Assembly: GCA_963757335.1 (NCBI GenBank)
Contig: CAVWRJ010000025.1
Coordinates: forward strand, 868,001 to 932,000
Origin: DASQPA01 sp963757335
Lineage (GTDB): Bacteria; Acidobacteriota; Thermoanaerobaculia; Multivoradales; UBA5704
Length of the DNA: 64,000 nt
Direction of reading: 5' to 3'
Positions 19,029 through 28,341 of the stretch are shown one piece after another (positions within the stretch are counted from its first letter, which is position 1; every line of letters begins with the position of its first letter). Made by a program: the position numbers and the translations under genes. The notes beneath the pieces were generated by a model. It was not told the origin of the DNA. It worked only from the letters and a program-made list of their open reading frames with translations, and did not search any database.

Positions 19029-19970
19029 TCAGACGGTCACCGCCGCCACCACCGCGAGCGCCGTCTGAAGCGCCTGCCGGCCCTGGTGACCGTCGACCCA
19101 GGGCACCGCCTCCCCCCGGCAGGCGGCGAGGAAGGCCGTCAGCTCCAGGGCGAGGGGCTCGCCGCGCGTCACGGGCAGGTCGTCGGGCACGATCCGCGGC
19201 CGCTCCTCCCCCGCCGCCGGTGCCTCCAGGCGGTAGCCGCGGATCTCCTGCGCCTGGTAGTCGAGCGAGTAGTAGCGGCTGGGGAGAAAGGCGCGGAGCT
19301 TCCTCGTCCGCTCGGCCGACACCCGCGAGGCGGTCAGGTTGGCGACGCACCCCGACTGGAGGGCCACCCGGGCGTTGGCGATGTCGATCCGCGGCGAGAG
19401 CACCGGGATGCCGGTCGCCCGCACCTCGGCGACCGGGCTCGGATCGAGCGCGTGGAGGATCTGGAGGTCGTGGATCATCAAGATCCAGGATGACGTCGAC
19501 GTCCAGGCTCCGGGGCGAGAAGATCCCCAGGCGCTCCACCTCGACGAAGCGGGGCGGGGTCTTCAGGCCCACGAGGGCCTGGACCGCCGGGTTGTAGAAC
19601 TCGACGTGCCCCACGGCGAGAATCCGGCCGCTCCGGGCCGCCAGCTCGAGCAGCCGGTCGGCCTCCGCCAACGAGGAGGCCATGGGCTTCTCGACGAGGA
19701 CGTGGAGGCCGCGGGCGAGGAGCTCCCCCCCACCTCGCCGTGGGCCACGGTCGGCACCGCCACCACCGCCGCCTCGGCCTCTGCGGCCAGGGCGTCCAGG
19801 CTCTCGAAGATCCGGGTCCCGGGGGACCCGGGCAGATATTCACGGACGACCGCCTGGGCAGCTCCGGGCGAGGCGTCGTAGACGCCGACCAGCTCCGCCC
19901 CCGGCAATCCGGCGAGGATGCGGACGTGGTGTCGACCGAGGGCGCCGGTGCCGACGACCGCGATCCGCAC
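19029..19970 (-). pseudogene. Gfo/Idh/MocA-family NAD(P)-dependent oxidoreductase, two frameshifts
   Basis: The three frames together give one complete protein. It begins at GTG 19970 with the Rossmann motif IAVVGTGALGRHH and VVAVPTVAHGEVG. The frame then changes in a 7-C run (19725-19731) and continues with EKPMASSLAEADRLL (the EKP catalytic-loop motif) and GHVEFYNPAV. It changes again at about 19480-19481, where one extra base interrupts ILDLMIHDL, and ends with the C-terminal sheet domain. The total span is exactly 942 nt, so one loss and one gain cancel. Directly downstream of lpxA, such genes occur in many diderms; in Acidithiobacillus and Leptospira the lpxA-linked member GnnA oxidises UDP-GlcNAc at C3 for 2,3-diamino lipid A. 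No GnnB aminotransferase is present here, so that role is only a possibility. Decay or sequence error cannot be told apart. Confidence 0.8.
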
Positions 19971-19986
19971 CGGGGGGGGAGGAGCG

Positions 19987-20844
19987 CTACCCGGCGGACT
20001 CAGACGCCTCTCCTCCTGCTCCCGCCCGGCCGCCGCTTCGCCCCGGCGGCGACTTGTGCACCCCCCGGCGGGCGGTCTCGACGAAGCCGACCAGGTAGTC
20101 GATCTCGGGCCAGGCTCCCGGGGCTCCCACCTCGGAGCGGATGCGCTCCAGGGCCTGCGCCGTGTTGAGCTTGCTCCGCACCAGCAGCCGGAGCGCGCGG
20201 TCGAGCCGGGCGATGGCGTCGGCGTCGAAGCCCTTGCGTTTGAGGCCGATCGAGTTCAGGCCGAAGAAGGCCGGCTTCTGCCCCACGGTCTTGGCGAAGG
20301 GCAGGGCGTCCATGACCACCACCGAGTAGCCGCCGACGTAGGCGTGGCGGCCGACCCGGCAGAACTGATGGATGGAGGAGAAGGCGGAGATGGTGGCGTC
20401 GTCGTGCACCTCGACGTGCCCGGCGAGAGTCGCGTTGTTGGCGAAGATCGTGCGGCTCCCCACCTGGCAGTCGTGGGCGACGTGGACGTAGGCCATGAAG
20501 AGGTTGTCGCTGCCGATGCGGGTGATCCCGCCCCCCTTGACCGTCCCCCGGTGGATGGTGTTGAACTCGCGGAACTGGTTGCGGTCGCCGATCTCCAGGC
20601 GGACCTCCTCGCCGGCGAACTTCAGGTCCTGGGGCTCGAAGCCGATGGCGGCGAGGGAAAAGATGCGGTTGTCGCGGCCCAGCCGGGTCGGCCCGTGAAC
20701 GACGGCCCCCGGCCCGATCTCGGTGCCGTCGCCGACCTCGACCCCGGCTCCAATGTAGGCGCCGGCCCCCACCCGTACCCCCACCCCGAGCACCGCCTCG
20801 GGGTCGATCACCGCTCGCGGATCGATCACGGTTTCGCTCGCCAT
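19987..20844 (-). CDS. lpxA: UDP-N-acetylglucosamine O-acyltransferase (LpxA)
   Basis: First step of lipid A synthesis: transfers a hydroxyacyl chain from ACP to the 3-position of UDP-GlcNAc (or its 3-amino analogue). 285 residues, slightly long because of a Gly/Ala/Ser-rich tail after residue ~265. Left-handed beta-helix hexapeptides from residue ~7; AAIGFEPQDLKF, IGDRNQFREFNTIHRGT, the catalytic His in YVHVAHDCQVG and the GLNSIGLKRKGF helix are all present. ATG 20844 follows the fabZ stop by 4 nt. Confidence 0.96.
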   Translation of the reverse strand: MASETVIDPRAVIDPEAVLGVGVRVGAGAYIGAGVEVGDGTEIGPGAVVHGPTRLGRDNRIFSLAAIGFEPQDLKFAGEEVRLEIGDRNQFREFNTIHRGTVKGGGITRIGSDNLFMAYVHVAHDCQVGSRTIFANNATLAGHVEVHDDATISAFSSIHQFCRVGRHAYVGGYSVVVMDALPFAKTVGQKPAFFGLNSIGLKRKGFDADAIARLDRALRLLVRSKLNTAQALERIRSEVGAPGAWPEIDYLVGFVETARRGVHKSPPGRSGGRAGAGGEASESAG

Positions 20845-20848
20845 GGCG

Positions 20849-21301
20849 TCAGCGGTCGACCATCGCCGAGGACATCACCGCCTCGGCTGCCAGCTGGCCG
20901 TCGACCAGGCAACGGCCGGAGATCTTGCAGTAGGACGAACGCAGGCGGAGCACCTCGACCTCGTAGCGCAGCTGATCGCCGGGGACTACCGGCCGGCGGA
21001 ACTTCGCCCCCTCGATCGAGGCGAAGAGGAGGAGCTTGCGCTCCAAGTCCGGCTGGCCGTGGAGGAGGAGGATGCCGCCGGCCTGGGCCATGCCCTCGAC
21101 GAGCAGCACCCCGGGGTAGACCGGGCGGCCGGGGAAGTGCCCGACCAGGAAGGGATCGCTCATGCTGACGTTCTTGAGCGCCACGATCCGCTGCTGCGGC
21201 TCCATCTCCAGCACCCGGTCGACGAGCAGCAACGGATACCGGTGCGGCAGGATCGACATGATCCACTCGACGTCCCACTTCGCCTGGGCCTCGCTCGTCA
21301 A
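20849..21301 (-). CDS. fabZ: 3-hydroxyacyl-ACP dehydratase FabZ
   Basis: Hot-dog fold dehydratase of fatty acid elongation, 150 residues. LPHRYPLLLVDRV near the N-terminus, catalytic His in GHFPGRPVYPGV and catalytic Glu in LLVEGMAQAGG; AKFRRPVVPGDQL follows. The start is TTG 21301, chosen because AGGAGGAGGG precedes it at good spacing and the length then fits the family. It lies between lpxD and lpxA, the usual place where it balances hydroxyacyl-ACP use between phospholipid and lipid A. Confidence 0.96.
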   Translation of the reverse strand: MTSEAQAKWDVEWIMSILPHRYPLLLVDRVLEMEPQQRIVALKNVSMSDPFLVGHFPGRPVYPGVLLVEGMAQAGGILLLHGQPDLERKLLLFASIEGAKFRRPVVPGDQLRYEVEVLRLRSSYCKISGRCLVDGQLAAEAVMSSAMVDR

Positions 21302-21313
21302 ACCACCCTCCTC

Positions 21314-22378
21314 CTAAGTCGTGCCGCGCTCCAATTCGGTCAGCCGCCGGTTCACCTCGGCCAGGCGGCGCTCCAGGCGGGAGCGTAGAGCGACCTCCCG
21401 CCGCCACTTCCCCATCTCGACCGCCGGGATGCCGGCGACCGTCACCCCCGGCTCGACCGAGGAGAGGGCGGCCGACTTGGCGGCCACCTGCACCCCGTCG
21501 CCGAGCGTCAGGTGGCCGCCGACCCCGGCCTGGCCGGCGAGGACCACCCCGTCGCCCAGCCGGGTACTGCCGGCGATCCCGGCCTGGCCGCAGAGGATCG
21601 AGGCGCGCCCGATGCGGACGTTGTGCCCCACCTGCACCAGGTTGTCGATCTTGGTCCCGGCGCCGACCCGGGTCTCGCCGAGCGTCGCCCGGTCGATCGT
21701 CGAGTTGGCCCCCACCTCGACCCCCGCCTCGACGACCACCCGGCCGACCTGCGGCACCTTGTGGTGAACGCCTCGGTGGGTCGCATAGCCGAAACCGTCG
21801 CTGCCGAGGATCACCCCGGCGTGGATCTCGCTCCCCGCTCCCACCTCGGTGTCGTCGTAGAGCACGACGTGCGGGTGGAGGACCGCCCTCTCCCCCACGC
21901 TGCACCCCCGCCCGACCACCGAGTGCGCCCCCACCGCGGCCCCGGCGGCGATCCGGCTCGCCTCGCCGATCACCGCGTAGGGCCCGACCTGAGCCGTGGG
22001 GTCGACGCTCGCCCCCAGCGCGACCACCGCCGTGGGGTGGACTCCCGGCAGGCGCGCCGGCCGGGGGTGGAAGAGCGCGAGCAGGAGGGCGAGGGCAAGG
22101 GAGAGGTCGTCGACCAGCAGCAGGTCGCGCCCGCCGTTCCCGGCTTTTCCCTCGGGTACCCCGGGCGCCCCGGCGGCCCGCAGGGCGAGAGCCGGGGTGA
22201 CGAGGAGCGCCCCGGCGCCGCTCGCCTCCGCCTGCTTGCTATAGCGGGCGTGATTGAGGAAGGAGAGGTCGCCGGGACCGGCAGCTTCCAGCGTCTGGAT
22301 CGACTCGACGGCTCGATCCGGGTCGCCCTCGACCCGCCCTCCCACGAGCTCGGCGAGCTCGGCCAGACGATAGGCCAC
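21314..22378 (-). CDS. lpxD: UDP-3-O-acylglucosamine N-acyltransferase (LpxD)
   Basis: Third step of lipid A synthesis: N-acylation of UDP-3-O-acyl-glucosamine. 354 residues. N-terminal uridine-binding domain (residues 1-~105, with PGDLSFLNHARY), then the hexapeptide-repeat helix with ILGSDGFGYA, ANSTIDRATLGETRVG and the catalytic His in NLVQVGHNVRIG, and a C-terminal helical tail ending ERRLAEVNRRLTELE. Starts at GTG 22378, only 3 nt after the ompH stop. Confidence 0.96.
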   Translation of the reverse strand: MAYRLAELAELVGGRVEGDPDRAVESIQTLEAAGPGDLSFLNHARYSKQAEASGAGALLVTPALALRAAGAPGVPEGKAGNGGRDLLLVDDLSLALALLLALFHPRPARLPGVHPTAVVALGASVDPTAQVGPYAVIGEASRIAAGAAVGAHSVVGRGCSVGERAVLHPHVVLYDDTEVGAGSEIHAGVILGSDGFGYATHRGVHHKVPQVGRVVVEAGVEVGANSTIDRATLGETRVGAGTKIDNLVQVGHNVRIGRASILCGQAGIAGSTRLGDGVVLAGQAGVGGHLTLGDGVQVAAKSAALSSVEPGVTVAGIPAVEMGKWRREVALRSRLERRLAEVNRRLTELERGTT

Positions 22379-22381
22379 GCC

Positions 22382-22957
22382 CTACTTGCCCGAGGCGTCG
22401 AGCCGCTGGATGACCATCGGCGTGATGTCGATCGCCTCGTCGGCGTAGATCAGGCCGCTCTCGAACTTGCGGAAGATGAGGGTGAATCCCATCTCTTTCC
22501 CGAGCTGGTTGATGACCGGCATCACCCGCTGATCGATACCGCCGAGGACGTCGTCCTTGCGCTTGTTCAGGTCGCGGTTGGCGTCGTCCTGCAGCCGGCG
22601 GGCGGCGATCACCCGGTCCTCCAGCTGCTTCTCTAAGTCGGCGAGCTTGTCCTGGGCGAGCGACAGGCGGCCGGAGTCGATCTTGCCCTGGAGGGACTTG
22701 ATCTCCTCCTGCTTGGCGTTGAGCTCGGCCTCCTTCTGGTCCTGGATCTTCTTGAGCTCGGCGACCGCCTTCTTGCCGGCCTGGGATTCCAAGAGGATCT
22801 GTTCGGTGTTGATGACCGCAACCTTCAGGGTACCGTTGAATGCGGGGCGGGCCGGGGCGGCGGCGCCCTGGGCGAGGGCACGGCCGGCCCCGAAGAGGCT
22901 GACGAGGCCGAGGCAGAGGCCCGCGGCCAGCGACTTCTTGTAGAGATTGAACGACAT
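22382..22957 (-). CDS. OmpH/Skp-family periplasmic chaperone
   Basis: 191 residues. Signal peptide to about residue 30 (GRALAQ), a short strand KVAVINTEQILLES, then a long charged coiled-coil (residues ~65-140, e.g. ELKKIQDQKEAELNAKQEEI), closing with the second half of the body domain. Members hold unfolded outer-membrane proteins in the periplasm and hand them to BamA, which is the upstream gene here. ATG 22957 is preceded by AAGGAGAG. Confidence 0.92.
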   Translation of the reverse strand: MSFNLYKKSLAAGLCLGLVSLFGAGRALAQGAAAPARPAFNGTLKVAVINTEQILLESQAGKKAVAELKKIQDQKEAELNAKQEEIKSLQGKIDSGRLSLAQDKLADLEKQLEDRVIAARRLQDDANRDLNKRKDDVLGGIDQRVMPVINQLGKEMGFTLIFRKFESGLIYADEAIDITPMVIQRLDASGK

Positions 22958-22976
22958 CTGAGTGCTCTCCTTAAGT

Positions 22977-25445
22977 TTAGAAGCTCGTTCCGATACTGAA
23001 CTGGAAGTTCTCGAAGCTGTCTCCGGGTTTCGGCTTCAGGTTGAACGCATAGATGAAGCGGAGCGGCGCTCCGAAGATCGGCAGCAGAATCCGCAACTCG
23101 GTGCCCGCCGTGTAGCGCAGGCCGGACAGGTTCACCGACTGGGCCTCGGAGTAGACGTTGCCGGCATCGGCGAAGACCAAGACCCGGAAAGGTCCGCCCA
23201 GGAGGAAATGATACTCGGCATTGGCCTGCAGGTACTTGTTTCCACCCAGGACGAAGCCGTTGATGTCCATCAAGGGGGTCCCGTTCTTGTTGGTGGCGAA
23301 AAGCGAGCGGAAACGGAAGCCGCGGACGCTGTTCTCACCGCCGAGGTAGAAGCGCTCCAGGGCGGACAGCGGATGGCGCTGGAAGGTGTTGATCCAGCCG
23401 CCCTCGATGTTGAAGCCGAGGATCTGGCTCGCCGGATGCACCGGGCTCGGATGCCAGAAGCTGTAGCCGATCTCCGGGCGGACGAAGAAGTTGTCGCCCT
23501 GGAGGATGCCGCCGGCATACTCGACGCCGACCGACAGCTTCTGGCCATGCGACGGCTCGAAGGGGTTGTCCCGGCTGTCGTAGATGAAGGCCGGGCGGAT
23601 CGACGAGTTGTTGATGTTGGTGGTGACCGCGTTGACGGTCTGGGTGGTGCCGTCGGCCGCCGTCGCCAGCACCGCCTCCTTGTCGACGTACTTCGAGAGG
23701 TTGTACGAGAGGACGAACTGGTCGAAGAGACCGAGCTGCTTGCCGTAGGTCACCACCGCGCCGTGGCTGTTGCGGCTGAACTGCTGGGCGGTCAGCAGGG
23801 AGTAGTCGATGTCCTGCCGGTAGATCCTGAGGCCCAGGCTCTGCGGCCGGTCGAGGAACCAGGGCACCGAATAGGAGAGGTCGTAGAGCTTCCGGTAGCG
23901 GCCGGCCTGGACCGAGGCTCCGACCTGCTCGCCGCGGCCGAGGAAGTTCTTGGTCGAGACCGAGAACGAGGCGAAGAAGCCGTCGAGCTCGCTCCAGCCG
24001 CCGCCGAACTCGAGCTGGGTGCGCTCCGACTCCTCCCCCTTGAAGGTGAGGTCGACCTTCTTGTCCTCGCTCCGGTAGTCGATCTTGACCGGGTCCTCCT
24101 GGTCGAGCTTGAAGTAACCCAGCTGGTTGACCTTGGTGATGCTGTTCTTGATGCCGCCGATCGACACCACCCGGCCTTCCTGCACCCGGAGCTCCCGGCG
24201 GAGCACCTTGTCCATGGTCCGCTTGTTGCCCTCGAACTCGATCCGGCCCACCCGGTACTGGTCGCCTTCTGAAACGTGGACGAGGATGTTGGCGACCCGG
24301 TTGCCCTTCTCGACCAGCTCGGGCTCGACGTGGGCGAAGATGTAGCCGCTGTTGTGGTAGAGGTCCTGGACCGCTTTGACCCCGTCGTCGATCTGCTTCG
24401 AGCGCAGCCAGGCGCCGCTCTGGTGGGGGAAGACGCGCAGGAGGAGCTGATCGGCGAAGATCTTGTTGCCCTCGATCGTCACGTCGCCGAAGCGCCAGCG
24501 CTCCCCCTCCTCGATGGGGATGGTGATGAACATCCGCCGCTTCTGGTCCTTGAGGGTCGCGGCCTTGGGGTTCGCCGCCTTGACCTCGACCTTGGGATCG
24601 CCGATGACGACGTTCTTGTAGCCGTCGCCCCGGTAAAGCTCGCGGACCTTGTCGAGGTCCTCCTGGAGGCTCGCCGGGTTGTAGACGTCCTTCTTGAGCA
24701 TGTGGGTGATGAGGTTGCTCTCCTTGGTCTTCTTCATCACCCAGCGCAGGTGGAGGTCGCCGTAGACGGTGTTGCCCTCGAAGTTGATGTCGGCGATCCG
24801 GACCTGGTTGCCCTCGTCGACCGTGAAGGTGACCTTCTTCTCGTTGGTCCCCACGTCTTCGATCTTGTAGTCAGCCCGGGCGAAACGGTAGCCCTTCTCG
24901 CCGTACAGCTCCTCGATCAGCGCCTTGACCTGCGCCAGCGAGCCGAGGCTCACCGGGTCGCCCTCGCGAATGTGGATGTGGCGGCTGCCGATCTTGTCCT
25001 GGAGATCGGTGCGCGACAGCCGCTTCAACCCCTGGTAGTCGACCGAGCGGAGGACCGGCCGCTCCTTGATCGTCACCGTCAGGTGGACCCCGGCGGGATT
25101 GGAGCCAGCGGGGCCATTGGGGCCAGCGGGCGTCGAGTCGACCGCGATGTCGTCGATCAGGCCGCGGCCCCAGAGCGCCTTGATGTTGGTGTTGAGCTTG
25201 TCGGAGTCCAGGGGGTCGCCGACCTTGATCCCCAGGTAGTAGAGGAGGGTCTCCTCCGAGAGGCCCTTCGACCCTTTGAATTCGATCGACTGGATCGGCT
25301 TGCCGTCCAGCTGCTGGGCGGCGACCGGCGGAGCGCCGGAGAGAGCCACCAGGGGGACCAAAAGGAAGGCCAGGGCGCGGCGGCAGAAAACCGCCATCAC
25401 CCCGTGATGCCTGCTCCACTTCGACCGCAGCACATCCGGTTTCAT
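22977..25445 (-). CDS. bamA: Outer membrane protein assembly factor BamA
   Basis: 822 residues. Signal peptide ending PPVAAQQ, five POTRA domains (about residues 50-460; each with a strand such as PIQSIEFKGSKGLSEE, VRIADINFEGNTVYGD, YRVGRIEFEGNKRTMD), then a 16-strand barrel containing the lid-lock motif SVRGFRF and ending in the C-terminal Phe signature QFSIGTSF. It inserts beta-barrel proteins in the outer membrane. ATG 25445 has GGAG 6 nt upstream; a second Met 16 residues later would give a shorter, more typical signal peptide but lacks a ribosome-binding site. First gene of the bamA-ompH-lpxD-fabZ-lpxA run, a widely conserved order. Confidence 0.96.
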   Translation of the reverse strand: MKPDVLRSKWSRHHGVMAVFCRRALAFLLVPLVALSGAPPVAAQQLDGKPIQSIEFKGSKGLSEETLLYYLGIKVGDPLDSDKLNTNIKALWGRGLIDDIAVDSTPAGPNGPAGSNPAGVHLTVTIKERPVLRSVDYQGLKRLSRTDLQDKIGSRHIHIREGDPVSLGSLAQVKALIEELYGEKGYRFARADYKIEDVGTNEKKVTFTVDEGNQVRIADINFEGNTVYGDLHLRWVMKKTKESNLITHMLKKDVYNPASLQEDLDKVRELYRGDGYKNVVIGDPKVEVKAANPKAATLKDQKRRMFITIPIEEGERWRFGDVTIEGNKIFADQLLLRVFPHQSGAWLRSKQIDDGVKAVQDLYHNSGYIFAHVEPELVEKGNRVANILVHVSEGDQYRVGRIEFEGNKRTMDKVLRRELRVQEGRVVSIGGIKNSITKVNQLGYFKLDQEDPVKIDYRSEDKKVDLTFKGEESERTQLEFGGGWSELDGFFASFSVSTKNFLGRGEQVGASVQAGRYRKLYDLSYSVPWFLDRPQSLGLRIYRQDIDYSLLTAQQFSRNSHGAVVTYGKQLGLFDQFVLSYNLSKYVDKEAVLATAADGTTQTVNAVTTNINNSSIRPAFIYDSRDNPFEPSHGQKLSVGVEYAGGILQGDNFFVRPEIGYSFWHPSPVHPASQILGFNIEGGWINTFQRHPLSALERFYLGGENSVRGFRFRSLFATNKNGTPLMDINGFVLGGNKYLQANAEYHFLLGGPFRVLVFADAGNVYSEAQSVNLSGLRYTAGTELRILLPIFGAPLRFIYAFNLKPKPGDSFENFQFSIGTSF

Positions 25446-25532
25446 CCGCTGCTCCGTCTTTCCAGGGTGGACCCCCGCCTGAGATGAACTACGGCCGGCG
25501 GGGGCCCTTGGTTCGAAAGGATGTCTGCCACT

Positions 25533-28001
<2,469 letters not shown>

Positions 28002-28061
28002 TCGCTTCAACCTCAGGGGTGTACACGGCGGCTCCACATCCCGTTGTGCGAGAGAGGATCA

Positions 28062-28106
28062 CGGTGTGCAGAATGCCGTCTTCAACCCGTTCATTCTAGC
28101 ACACCG
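28062..28106 (-). promoter_or_regulatory. Candidate clpC promoter within an imperfect inverted repeat
   Basis: On the minus strand TGCTAGAAT (28100-28092 region) is a good extended -10 element about 90 nt before the clpC start; no clear -35 is seen. The element is one arm of an inverted repeat: cggtgtgcagaatg (28062-28075) faces cattctagcacaccg, identical when reversed except for one inserted base. This could be a repressor site over the promoter. Pattern-based only. Confidence 0.35.
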
Positions 28107-28221
28107 CCTCACCCCCTCTGCCGCCCCGCGGGAGCCGCGGACGCCTGCGCGCGGACCTCCCTGGGACAGGGCAACCCGGTGCCGTGGCAGCATATTCCAG
28201 AGGCGATTTCGTACCTCTGTC

Positions 28222-28314
28222 CGGTACTGGCTCCGTTTCCTTCCGAGGACGGGCGCCTGGCTGCGCGAAGCGCCCGAAGAAGCCCGCCCGCAGGATGAAA
28301 CGGAGCCAGTACCG
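28222..28314. repeat. Perfect 18-bp inverted repeat with structured 57-nt loop
   Basis: Arms cggtactggctccgtttc (28222-28239) and its exact reverse complement (28297-28314). The intervening 57 nt contain a second nested pair, gggcgc/gcgccc. It lies between the caspase gene end (28342) and the clpC leader, so it may terminate the caspase operon, or be a mobile-element relic. Confidence 0.8.
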
Positions 28315-28341
28315 AAACGTCCGGAGGGCGGCGGAGTTCCG

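Larger units (their letters stand above)
28002..28341. other. Intergenic region, clpC leader and end of caspase operon
   Basis: 340 nt without a credible gene. It contains the two inverted-repeat elements annotated separately and otherwise GC-rich sequence. Short frames here overlap the repeats and show no protein-like pattern. Confidence 0.6.
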
